Assembly: GCF_012489685.1 (NCBI RefSeq)
Contig: NC_080041.1
Span: 24,727,780-24,791,779, forward strand
DNA length: 64,000 nt
Source: Lotus japonicus
Lineage: Eukaryota > Streptophyta > Magnoliopsida > Fabales > Fabaceae
Direction of reading: 5' to 3'
Shown one piece after another: positions 49,152-59,720 of the stretch. Position 1 is the stretch's first letter. Each line of letters opens with the position of its first letter. Position numbers and translations under genes: made by a program. The notes below the pieces were generated by a model. The model ran no database searches, was not told the origin of the DNA, and saw nothing but the letters and a program-made list of their open reading frames with translations.

Positions 49152-52100
49152 ATGTCTTTCAAAGCCATTATTCACCACTCTGGACAATTTGTTGAGGAGC
49201 CAAGGTTGCACTACGTAGATGTCAAATCTAACATTGTGGATGCTGATAGTGATAGGTGGAGTTATTTTGAGAGTCTTGATGTAGTTGCTGAGCTGGGGTA
49301 TACAAAAGGAAAGTTCCAGGTGTTTTGGATGAAAGACGAGGATTTTGCAATTCACAATTTCAAGCCTTTGTCCACCGATAAAGAGGCAATAGAGTTGGGT
49401 AAATATGTTGTATAGAGGGGGGAAGTACATCTCTTTGTTAAGCATGCTCCTGATGAACTACCAGCTACTCCAATTGATCTCCTCAGGGTACTTGATGGTT
49501 CAAAGAAGAAAGCCAAGAAAGTTCAATCAGGTGATCCAAAGAACAAGGACATGCAGTTGGATGGTTCAAAGAAGAGAGGGAAGCAAGTGGCTGTGGAGGC
49601 TACAAAGAAGAAAGGAGAAGCAAAAGAACCAAAGAACCAGGGGAAGCAAATGGCTGTGGAGGCTCCAAAGAACAATGGGAAGCAATTGACTGTGGATGCT
49701 ACAAAGAAGAAAGGGAAGCAATTGGATGTGGATGCTACAAAGAAGAAAGGGGAAAAAAAAGAACCAAAGAACAAGGGGAAGCAAGTGGCTGTGGAGGCTC
49801 CAAAGAAGAAAAACCAGCCATTTAAACCTCCATCCAAGAAGCAAGTGGATGCACCACTGAAGTTACCTGGTCTTGATAATTTTTGTGTTGACAAATTTTC
49901 TCCAACAAAGAGGCCTGCCAAATTCAATTTGCCAGTGAGGAAGTCTGATAGGATAAGAAGCAATGTTGTCAAGTCAAAGTCCAATAAGAGGTTACCTGTA
50001 TTGTTGCTTCTAGATAGTGATGATGAAAGGTAGACTGTTGTTGATAATGGTAATGTAGATGCTACTGCAAATGTAGATGCTAGTGGTGACAATGATGCCA
50101 TTGCAAATGGAGATGTAAATGAAGTTGCTGCCAATGATCCCATTGCTGATGGAGTTGCTGCCAATGATCCAACTGTTAATGAAGATGCTGGCAATGTGCA
50201 TGTGGTTGTTACTGGAAAGAAGAATGGAAAACAACCTAGATTTGATGATGTATATGAAGATGATGATTCTTTCAATCCATCAAGTGACACTGAGGATTCC
50301 ACAGCTTCTGTACATTTCAGTGATAGTGAAGAGGAAAGAGCTGCAAAGGTTAATGATGACGGATTTGAAGGCATACCAGTTGGTGTTGCTGAAGCTTTGT
50401 TAAATGAGCAGATAAGGCAAATGGAAGAAGGTACCTATGAAGTACATGGTGGTGGTGCAGAAAATGTGCTTCCTCAATATGATGATGCTTTTGATGGTGA
50501 CCATGAAATGGAGGCTACTTGGGAAGATGAAGAGTTACATAGTATGTCTGAAGGTGATGATGATGATGTTATTGTGAGGAACAGGAGTATGAGGTTTCAT
50601 GCTGAGGATATGAGGGCAGAATTTAACTTTAGAGCAGGTATGGAATTTATTTCATTGGAAGAGTTTAAGGTTGCTGCTAAGGACCATGCTGTTCTCACGG
50701 GAAGGGAGATTTATTTCCCCAAAAATGACACAACCAGGGTTAGGGCTGCTTGCAAGAAGGATTATAAATGGGTTATGTTGTGTAGCAAAGTGGGTGGGAG
50801 ACAAACTTTTGCAATTAAGACATTGAGTGACCCTCATACTTGTGCTAGAGTATTCAACAATAAGAATGCTACTTCCAAATTTGTTGCTAAGAAATTGGTG
50901 GAGAAACTGAGGGGTTCAAGGACAATGAGGCTCAATGATGTTGTTGATGAGATGAGGTTGGGTTTTTCCACTGGCATCACAAGGTATAGAGCTTGGAAGG
51001 GAAGACAGCTTGCTTTGCATATAGTTGAGGGAGATGCAAGCAAACAATACACATTGCTATATAAATTCAGTGTTGAACAGAGGAGGGTTTGTGCAGGAAA
51101 TACATGCAAAATGCAGTTGGAGAATCCTGCTGCAAGCATACAACCTAGGTTTGGCAGATTCTATATGTGTCTAGAAGATTGTAAGAGGGGATTTCTTCAG
51201 GGTTGTAGACCCTTTATTGGATTAGATGGTTGTCATCTAAATACAATGTATGGAGGTATTCTCTTATGTGCTGTAGCAAGGGATCCTAATGACCAAAACT
51301 TTCCCTTGGCTTTTGCTGTAGTGGAGTCAGAGTGCAAGGAAAGCTGACAGTGGTTCCTTGATCTGCTACTGCTTGATATCGGTTCAGATAGAAGGTGGAT
51401 CTTCATATCTGACCAACAGAAGGTAAAGTAATTTATTTTTCTTTGTTATCATGTTCATCCATATTTCATTATACTACATGATTATGAATTTCTGCTTGTC
51501 TACATGCTAATAGGGGCTACTGAGCTGTTTGGAGGGATTCGAACACAGGTTATGTTTGAGGCATCTTTATGCAAACTTCAAAAAGAGGTTTGGAGGTGGG
51601 GTTGTAATTAGAAACCTTATGATGGCAGCAGCAAAGGCTACTTATCGCCAGCAGTGGGAAGCAAAAATGTTGGAGCTGAGGGAACAAAATAATGCAGCAT
51701 GGGAGTGGATGATGGGAATACCTACCAGGACTTGGTGCAAGCATGACTTCACCTTCTACCCCAAGTGTGATGTGCTCATGAACAACTTGTCAGAGTCATT
51801 CAACTCCACAATTCTATTGGCAAGGGACAAGCCAATTCTGACCATGATGGACTGGATCAGAACATACTTGATGGGAAGGTTTGCAACCTTGAGGGAGAAG
51901 ATTCACAAGTATAGAGGGGAGGTAATGCCTAAGCCTTTGAGGAGGTTGGCATGGGAGACTGATAAGGCTTCTCATTGGTTTCCAACAATGTCCTCAGAAT
52001 GGAGGTTTGAAGTGAAGCACATTGTATCAGGTATGGTTTCCAATAAGAATTTATACACATTGTTTACTTTCATGGATAATGGCTGTACTAATCCTGCAAT

Positions 52101-52932
52101 ATGTTGCAAACAGGTGAGGGATTTGTGGTGGACTTGAGCAAAAGTTCATGCACATGCAATCTGTTTGATTTGGTTGGCATACCATGCAGGCATGCAGTGG
52201 CTGCCATAGCATGTAAAAGGATGAAACCAGAAGATTTTGTGCATCCATACTATAAGAGAGCTGCATATGAAGCTACATATGGGCATGAGATCACTCCTAT
52301 CAATGGCCAAGAGTTATGGCAGCCTACAAATGACCCTGAGATACTTCCTCCCATAAAGAAGAGAGGGCCTGGAAGGTCTAAGAAACTGAGAAGAAATGAC
52401 CCCTTTGAAGATTTAGGTAGCACAAGACTCAGCAGGACTGTTGCTAAACACAAATGCAGCAGGTGTGGTCAGTATGGCCATAATTCAAGGAGATGCCCAA
52501 ATCCAGTGGAGAGTCAAGAACCAGAAGCAGGACAAAGGTCTGAACCAGGACAAGATCTAGTTGCAGCAGGACAAGGATCTCAGCCAGTTGAAACACAAGA
52601 GGATGCATCTCAGGTCATCAATGCCACACAAGATGCAAATGTAAGTAAACTTATAACATGCTAACTTATTTTAAACATATCAACAAATTTATGTAACTTT
52701 CTCATAAAAAATAATGATTAAAATTCATATTGTTCAACATCAGATCCAGTTTGATGAAATACCTGCCATGCTAAGGGAACAATGGGATCAAGACATGGCA
52801 AGATTGCACTATGTTCATGGAGCAGGGCCATCTAATGTTGGTGGTGGAAGTGGATCTGCTGGTGGATCTGCTGCTGTTCAAGAAGAGCCATCTCAAGTTG
52901 TGCAGGCACTCCAATCTCAAGTTGCTAAATGA
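49152..52932 (+). pseudogene. MURA-type Mutator transposase, three in-frame stops
   Basis: Four exons, 49152-51422, 51514-52030, 52114-52640 and 52744-52932 (1167 codons), joined by GT-AG introns with the frame kept throughout. The only lesions are TAG at 49412, TAG at 50031 and TGA at 51345 (the last replaces a Trp in CKES-W-QWFLDLL). Domains: N-terminal PB1-like region (1-87, starts MSFKAIIHHSGQFVEEPRLH), a Lys-rich repeat region (about 115-230), an acidic region, then the DDE transposase with D692 (GLDGCHL), D754 (ISDQQKGL), the CLRHLYANF motif and E851 (NLSESFNS). A SWIM finger CTCNLFDLVGIPCRH is at about 942-956, a zinc knuckle CSRCGQYGHNSRRC at about 1044-1057, and a Gly/Ser-rich tail ends the protein. 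A catalytic triad remains, but the stops make it inactive unless read through. Confidence 0.9.
49500..49830 (+). repeat. Lys-rich coding repeat in the transposase
   Basis: About eight imperfect units encode the pattern (A/G)xKKK(G)KQxxVxA. Units are roughly 36-60 bp long with AAGAAG(A/G)AAGGGAAGCAA cores. They likely form a basic nuclear or DNA-binding linker. The antisense open frame over this stretch (49523-50374) is a shadow. Confidence 0.7.
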
Positions 52933-53509
52933 GAGGGTTGAAGGTTGTTGTGGTTAGTAAGGGCTCGGTTGTGGAGCAATAATGGAGGGCTGAAAGATAT
53001 TTAATGTGAACATACCAAGTGGGAATATTTTGTGGTTTGTTGTCATTACTTTTGACACCACATGGGTGCACATTTTGATATAGTTTAGGAAGCACATGGG
53101 TTGCAGTGTTTGCTGTTGTTTTTTATGTAATTTGGACCACTTAAGCTTTGTTTAGAACCATTTTGTATTCTGAATGTGTGTATGTGTGGACCACTTGACA
53201 TTGAATTATGAAGCTTGATGTTGTTGGCATTACATTAGTCAAAGATTCTCTCTTTCACTTTACTTTATGTGTCTTCTAGTTTTTTTTACCTTTCAATTAC
53301 AAATGATACAGTATATACATCAAAACAATGTTGAAAAAAGAAACAATTCCGTTGCCATTTCTTCTGAATTCAGGAACTTGTTACAATAAAAACTCCATTA
53401 CATGATTTTACTTAAACTCAACCAACCTACCCAAATAACTTCCAAAACATCAACATGAAACCTTACACAACATGAAACAGTACAACATAACTTCCATTCC
53501 CTTCTCATA

Positions 53510-54071
53510 TTACATTTTTCTTCCATAAAGGAAGCAAAAGCTAACAACCCAAGCTAACACAACAATCAGTATGGCTGCAAAGGCCATTTTCTTATTCAGC
53601 AGCTCACAGTCAAGCTTCCTTTGAAGCTTGCTAATTTTGTTCTTGCTTTCCTCCAATTTCATCTTTGTGTCCTCAAATTTCATCTTTGTATCCTCCAATT
53701 TCTTCTTCAATTCATCCAATTTGTTCTTTGAATCTTCCAACTCTGTCCTCAACATATCAACAACACGTTGTGTTCCTGAACTTTGGACTCCTGCATCCTC
53801 ATCCCACAGGAAGAAACCATAGTCCCTGGGGGTCTTTAATTACAATGAAAATGGGACAGATTAACATAGCAGTTCAAATTGACAGATTAGAGGTAAAAGA
53901 GAGGAGAGAATTTACCTTGAAATTCCTGCATCTCCAGAAATGTCTTCCTGGATTTTCAGAAGTGTGAGATGTCAGGTACACAATTAGTTCCCCACAAGCA
54001 CAGATTCCACCTGGAGGCATGGAGTAAGTGCCCGAGGATGAACAAGAACCAGATGAACACGGTCTTCTCAT
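53510..54071 (-). CDS. GRF-type zinc finger / coiled-coil / membrane-anchor protein in a Mutator-like element
   Basis: Two exons, 54071-53916 and 53833-53510, phase-0 intron of 82 bp; 159 codons, fully open. Order: Ser/Cys-rich N-terminus; GRF-type finger with C24-x-C26 (GGICACGELI), NPGRHFWRCRN (C48) and GFFLWDED; a coiled coil from about 78 to 130 with near-perfect heptads (DTKMKFE, DTKMKLE); then a C-terminal hydrophobic helix (FAAILIVVLAWVVSFCFLYG) and a basic end, so probably a tail-anchored membrane protein. The fourth zinc ligand, normally Cys before GFF, is Tyr57, which may weaken the finger. The same architecture occurs widely in plants (At4g04775-like proteins). It runs convergently to the transposase within the same TIRs. 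Function unknown. Confidence 0.8.
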
Positions 54072-54105
54072 GGTTGAAGGACACGAACCAGAAAACCCAG
54101 GAAAT

Positions 54106-55347
54106 TGAAGGTGCGAAAAACACTAGAAAGGGGGGGTTTGAATAGAGTTTTTGTATCTCGGGTATACTTTTTAGCTTTTTCAAAACTCAAAGATAAAAAC
54201 TAAGTGCTGAATAATAGGAAGTAGAGCACACGAGTATTTTATCCTGGTTCACTTGAGATAAAAGCTCAAGCTAATCCAGTCCACCTGTGAAGGTGATTTC
54301 TTCCTTCTTCTGATGAAGGCAATCCACTAAAATCAATGAGTGTTACAACTGCACTTTGCAACCTGCTAAGTGACTAACAATACACTGATTTTCTCACTAG
54401 TATCCTCTTAAGAAGCTGATCTACCGATCCTCTTAAGACTAGCTAAATACTGAATCAGCCTTGATTCAGTCCTCTCAAGATCCGACCAACCTTGGTCTCT
54501 TGAAGAACTTTACAATATGATGTAAAAGGTTTCGGGTTTACAATGAGTGCTTCTAACAAGCGAATAGTAAACTCAGAAGTTTAAGAACAGTGAAGAAATA
54601 ATGCTAAGAGAATGGTTCGTTTGTGTTGAATATTTTCAGCAAAGTTTTCTTCACCTCTTTCTTCTTTCTTCAGCCTTTATATACTCCAAGACTTGTGATG
54701 TAGCCGTTGCTAGGGTTTTATCCGTTGGAGTGGCAATTCTGTAATATCAGACTGCTAGGCTGTACAAGGTAGGTGGCGGACAGACTGAGACTTGTACGAC
54801 GTTGTACTGTGATAGCGACCAGTCCTTTCACCAGTTGACTTGTGATGAAGGAGCTTCAGATGAACGTTGATGAAGCTTCTGATCATCGTCAGATTGAAGC
54901 TTGGATTCTTCTGACCATGCAACTTCTGCTACTGAACGAGTTCCTCAGAACTTCTGATCGTCAGAGCTAGAATAGCTTGGGTCTTCAGAACCAACTTCTT
55001 GTAAGTCTTCAGAACTTGAGTCTTCTGCTTCTGGACCGTTCCACTGGAACATCTGGTCTTCAGAACTTCTGACTTGAGTTCTTCAGAACTTCTTGAGAGC
55101 TTCCATCTTCAGAGCTTCTGAAGTATTTGCCACTGTTCAGAACGAACATGATAGATTAAATAGCTCTCTTTTTAGTAACCCTTGGTTCTTCTTCTTCTGA
55201 ACGAATAGGCTTGGGTCAGATTCAGAACCTGTTTGTCACAACTTAAAAAGACAAACGTTAGGGTACCACAATTGTTCATCATCACAAACCTTAATTGTAA
55301 TCATCAAAACATAGAGATGCAACCACTGATCAAACCTTGATCTTACA
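54106..55347 (-). mobile_element. Copia-type solo LTR inserted in the Mutator-like element (1242 bp)
   Basis: On the minus strand it runs TGTAAGATCAAGGTTTGATC ... CGCACCTTCA; perfect 5-bp duplication GAAAT at 54101-54105 and 55348-55352. No internal domain or second LTR. The end sequence and CTTCAGAACTTCTGA-type repeats resemble legume copia (SIRE/Maximus-type) LTRs; class inferred. It lies 34 bp upstream of the GRF gene start. Confidence 0.85.
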
Positions 55348-55564
55348 GAAATCGCGTGAAAGAAGAAGAGGATTCGATGGAGAAGACAGGAAATCGTGTG
55401 AAAGGAGAAGAGGATTCGATGGACAAGAAGGAAAGATAGGAAGAAATCGACAGAGAAGATGAAGAAGGGAAGAAATCGATGGTGCAGGTGCAGCCTCAGT
55501 TCAATGGAGAAGGGAAGGAGGGAAAGGGAAAGAAGATGGTGAACCCTAATTTGGATTTGGGGAT

Positions 55565-55866
55565 TTTGAAGGAGTAAAGTTTAGATTAGGTTTTAGGGTT
55601 AATTAGTTTTAGGATTATTTAGTTTAGTTAGGGTTAATTCAGAGGGCTTAATTATAATTTTTAAAAGATTTTTTTTTAATTTAAATGCCATGTCATTTCA
55701 TTAAATGACGTGGCATGGCCACGTGCACGGCTGCCGGAGCTATACCGGCGGCAAGGACGGTTTCCGTAAAAACACTTGAGTCTGAGGATGGCGTTAGGAA
55801 GATTTTCCGGCGAGGGACGGAAACCAGATCTCGCTCAAAGTTCATGGACGGTGAACACATTTAATC
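55565..55866 (-). repeat. Right TIR of the Mutator-like element
   Basis: Inverted partner of the left TIR. It would have been the promoter region of the minus-strand GRF gene before the solo LTR separated them. Confidence 0.8.
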
Positions 55867-56704
55867 TCAGTATTACATATTTTATTTTTATATTGTAGAT
55901 CATGAGAAAGAATAAAAGGAGAAATCAGTGGATTCCTGTAAATATGCAGTAAATTAGGCTAGAGACTTTTCCTAATTTAAAGAGATAATGAAAACGGTTT
56001 CAAGATTTGTTTTGGAAATAAAATTAGTAAGGAGTAATCTAGGTAAATCTTAGATAATTAGGGCAAATCTTTTAAAATTCGGTTTCAAGATAAAATAACA
56101 CAACAAAAGAGAATCTATCAAATGGAATGACACGTGAAATTATTTTTTATGAGAATTAACCTGATAATGACACGTGGGATTTTTTTTAGAGTATTAATTA
56201 ATTTAATATAAAAATAAACAACCTAAATCCTAATTAATTTATACTCTAAAAATAACTCTAAAATAAAATAAAATATTTCCTGAAATTAACATTAAATAAA
56301 TAATAAGATAAATTAAGATAAAATCAACAAATAAACAACCTAAATCCTAATCAAATCTAAAATTTAAAAAGGTAATAAATAAAGATAGATAAAAACTACA
56401 AAAATCTAGCAAATCACAATAAAAACTCATAAAATCCTGAATTAATTTAAAATCCAAAAATTCAATAAAACTACCATAAAAATTAATTAATACTCTAAAA
56501 ATAAATCAAAAATAAATTAAGATAAAATCAATATATAAACAACCTAAATCCTAATCAAATATAAAATTTAAAAATGTATTTTTTTATGAGAATTAACCTA
56601 AGAATGACACGTGGAATTTTTTTTATGAGAATGACACGTCACTAAGAATTAACGTGAGAATGACACGTCACTAAATCAGTCAGGTAGAAGTTCTTCTTTT
56701 CTAA
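55867..56704. other. Right flank of the Helitron-like element
   Basis: AT-rich, non-coding, with several copies of AACAACCTAAATCCTAATCA and GAATGACACGTCACTAA. It is partly related, in direct and inverted form, to the left flank at 47.8-48.4 kb. Confidence 0.45.
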
Positions 56705-56769
56705 TATATATTGATGATGAATTATTTAATTCACCTTATTGATGATGAATAAGGCATGATAAGAGTGCA

Positions 56770-57280
56770 GTGTATAAGCCACAGCCACAACCCTCCACCA
56801 TTGCCACCACACCACCCTCATCATTGTTACACCACCACCACTGTCGTCGCCGCCTTCACCACCTCCGCTGCCACCACCACAACTGTCGCCGCCACCACCA
56901 CTGCCACCATTGTCGTTGTCGTCATCACTATCGTCATTGTCACCGCTGCCACTATTGTCATCACCATCACCTTCCACCACTGCCACCACAACCGCCATTG
57001 CTGCTACCACTACATACCGCCATGACCCAACACCACCACTACCGCCGCCACCACCATCATCACTTCCAACACCATCATCGTCACCGCCACCACAACCCTC
57101 CACCATCGCAGCCACCACCTCCCTCTACCGTCGCCACCACCATCACTTCCAATACCACCGCCACCACCTTAACCACCACTCAGCATCACCGTTGCCACCT
57201 CTAACACCACTACTCTCCATCACCGTCACCGTCATTATCGCAGCTGCCTTGGCCGCCATCTTTATCACCCACTAACACCG
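56770..57280. repeat. CACCAC-rich low-complexity tract
   Basis: About 500 bp of degenerate CAC/CAT/GCC triplets on the plus strand. Long open frames occur in several phases on both strands, showing that they arise from composition, not coding. Confidence 0.85.
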
Positions 57281-57518
57281 TCTTCATTTTTGTAATGTAT
57301 ATATTATTCAATATTTTATAAAAACATAAGTTTATATTAATTTAAACGAAATGACAATTTATACAATTTGTCACCAAACGTTGTATAGTATTAAGATTTT
57401 ATCAGGCTTAATATTATCAGGTCTTATATTATACAACATACAAAACGAGCCCTAATAATCAATTGTTACTACGTTCAAAAAAAGTATCAATGGTTACTTT
57501 AAACTATTTTGTGTATTA

Positions 57519-57779
57519 CTACCTCCGTTTTTTATTAATGGTTTACTTTGAAAAAAAATTTGTTCTTATATAGATGTCAACTTAGCATTTTGAGAGTAAT
57601 AAATGATGTTTTTCCTAATAGTTCCCTTGTAGGAGCAATAAATGAGGAAAAATAAAACACATTCTAGATGATAAAATGAGAAAATAAATAATATTTTTAT
57701 GAAAATTAACAAAATTAATTATCCTCCTTAATAAGTGTGTTTCTTCTCTCTTCGGACTGTTAAATAGGAATAGATGTAG
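57519..57779. mobile_element. Stowaway-type MITE (261 bp)
   Basis: Ends CTACCTCCGTTTTTTATTAA and CTACATCTATTCCTATTTAA (other strand), TA duplication at 57517-57518 and 57780-57781. Same family and length as 36038-36298, opposite orientation. Confidence 0.7.
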
Positions 57780-57789
57780 TATATGAATT

Positions 57790-58670
57790 TTTTTTAATCG
57801 AACACGATTTTTAGAGATGTAAGGAATAGCATTCCCATCCTAATATTCACGGGAATAAGATTCCATGAAATCTAATTTCTACTCTCCTACCAAACGCCCC
57901 CGTAAAAGAATTTTGTTTGCACTCTTTTATTAGGGCGGTAAAATAGGTCCGAATTTTTAAGTTATAACCCACTAACTCGTCTAAATGTTATAACAGGAAT
58001 GTTCCCTACTGTGTTGGTCACAAGCGTGTCTAGGTAGAGGCCGAAGACAAAGACTCTCAGTCTCAGGATCAACACACAACACACTTAAAGAAACCAACAG
58101 AGATGAAGAGAGAAAACACACAGAGAAAATAGATTGATGTTGAAAATATGACTTCTGAAATCTATTCTGATATCAATAAAGTATTTATAAACATGTCAAA
58201 CTACTAATTTTGACTCACTAACAATAAAGCGACATCAGCTAAACAACTCTAATACAATCTGAATTATACACTCAATACTAAACGAGACAAAGGGTTGAGT
58301 AAATTCTTTTTGATTTGTTATACCTAACCCACTTTCAAATTAATCTTGTGGATGGGAAAAAATTCATGCTGAGAGAGTTAGCTCCACAATAACGTAGATG
58401 TTCCCGGTTCGAACATGATTGTCTCCGAAGGAGGACACCTGTTTTACACCAAAATTAATGAGAATATGCATTATTAGCTACATACTAATTAGAGTTTTAT
58501 CTGTTAAAATTTTATATTTTTTCTAAGTTGTGAGCAGTTAGAAGTAAAATAAAGGACGAAGTACGAGATTGTTATTACTTCTTATTAGTTTTTTACTCAG
58601 AGGAATATTATTAAAATAATTGGTTATAGAATTTTATAATTTTTCAGTTGCGAGTTTTATTGTATTTAAA
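57790..58670. other. Intergenic, possible LTR fragment
   Basis: No gene. The part from 57995 to 58180 (ATGTTCCCTACTGTGTTGGT) reads like a retroelement LTR, without confirmable ends. Confidence 0.35.
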
Positions 58671-58677
58671 CAAAGTT

Positions 58678-59160
58678 AGTGAAATTGTGTTGTGTTTAAT
58701 GTTGATGGGAGTGTGTGTGGTAACCCTAGTAAGGGTGGCTTTGGTTGTTGTTTTAGAACAGATTTTGGGCAATGGTTGCGGGCTTTTTGGGCTTCCTTGA
58801 TGAGTCTTGAGTTCTTCATCTTGATTGCTTGCAACTTTCCATAGTGTTTCGATTGCTTGAGATTGTGGTTGTCGTGTGGTAGATTGTCAATCTGATTCCT
58901 TAGATGCGGTTAATCTAGTTAAATGAGGCTGGAGTCAAGTCATTTGTATGCTTCTTTGGTTTGGGACATTATAGAGTTGTTGGGGAGACCTTGGAGGGTG
59001 GTTTTTCATCACATCTTGAGAGAGGGTAATACTTGTACGAACTTGTTGGCTAAGCATGGAGCTCAGCAGGAGGAGGCCCTTATCGTCATCGAGCACCCTT
59101 TGCGGGGTTTGAGTTTTCTCCTTCTACCTAATGCCTTAGGAAAAGCGATGCAATATACAC
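58678..59160 (+). pseudogene. RNase H-like (RVT_3 type) fragment
   Basis: The plus strand reads FNVDGSVCGNPSKGGFGCCF near 58695-58755, then after stops HLYASLVWDIIELLGRPW and VVFHHILREGNTCTNLLAKHG (to about 59070). These are the first Asp block and the REGN...L block of the plant RNase H-like domain; the middle (AExxA) block is lost and at least three stops occur. Probably a retroelement or RNase H gene relic, like the one at 16380-16865 on the other strand. Confidence 0.7.
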
Positions 59161-59720
59161 AAGGCATAAACAATTCCAATCATTATAGGAAAAGCGATGC
59201 AACGAAATTTGGGAGCAATTGAGTATCTCTTATGAGTTATAACAACTAGGTCATGGTATTGAAAATGTAGAAAGGACACAACCAAGAAGAAAGGAAGTCA
59301 CTCACAATTTGATTAAAGACTAAGGTATATATATATATATATGCCAGACACAACCATAGTAGAGAAACTGACTAGCACAAGTAGTTCGGAGAATGAATAA
59401 CAACTAAATTTGAAGTTCTGTCACTTGAAGGCGTGATAAGTATACAATCACAAGTCACAACCGTTAATACAATGTAGGGCGAGGATAGTAAGTAACTCCT
59501 AGAGTAATTTGATCTCTTCTCATATATAATGTAAAATGTACCACTAAATGTACACACCCTACACTGTAGTAAAGAAAACTAAGATGCAAACAAACATAAG
59601 TTCCTTTAGTGGAATAATACACAATTCTTGTATTGCAAATAACTGTATTTCTTTTGCTTACCAACAAGATCCCAAACATGTACTCATAACTCATGGCCGA
59701 TTATCTTGGTTATCTTGTTC

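Larger units (their letters stand above)
48425..55866 (+). mobile_element. Mutator-like element with transposase and GRF gene (7.4 kb incl. insert)
   Basis: TIRs of about 300 bp (48425-48720 and inverted 55565-55866), more than 90% alike by eye, starting GGTTAAATGTGTTCACCG and GATTAAATGTGTTCACCG. Inside are a MURA-type transposase gene on the plus strand and a convergent GRF zinc-finger gene on the minus strand, then a copia-type solo LTR inserted later. No 9-bp target duplication is visible (ATTTTTAAG versus TCAGTATTA), so the borders may have been altered. The layout of two convergent genes between long TIRs recalls maize MuDR. Confidence 0.85.
45577..56704. mobile_element. Helitron-like element carrying nested elements
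   Basis: The left end TCAAACTAGTGTTTTTTACT is followed by CGCGCGTTGCACGGG, a motif common at plant Helitron 5' ends. The right end is a small palindrome AGAAGTTCTTCT followed by TTCTAA and then T. Flanking DNA on both sides of the inner Mutator element shares the motif TCTTAGATAATTAGGG (48389 and 56050), so one older element was split. The 5' neighbour is T rather than the canonical A, and no RepHel coding is present. Boundaries are tentative. Confidence 0.35.
45447..57452. mobile_element. Tourist-like element split by nested insertions
   Basis: GGATTCGTTTGACACAC at 45447 and, on the other strand at 57452, GGGCTCGTTTTGTATG are related ends flanked by TAA (45444-45446 and 57453-57455). This fits a Tourist/PIF-Harbinger-type element with its ends pushed 12 kb apart by later insertions. 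Only about 130 bp on the left and 750 bp on the right belong to it. TIR similarity is limited, so this is tentative. Confidence 0.35.

Noticed and set aside
49523..50374. 283-codon minus-strand frame opposite the transposase
   Set aside because: It is the antisense shadow of the Lys-rich and acidic repeats of the transposase.
56726..57275. Gly/Asp-rich (minus) and Pro/His-rich (plus) proteins of 120-144 codons
   Set aside because: All come from the CAC-triplet tract, with frames open in several phases on both strands.
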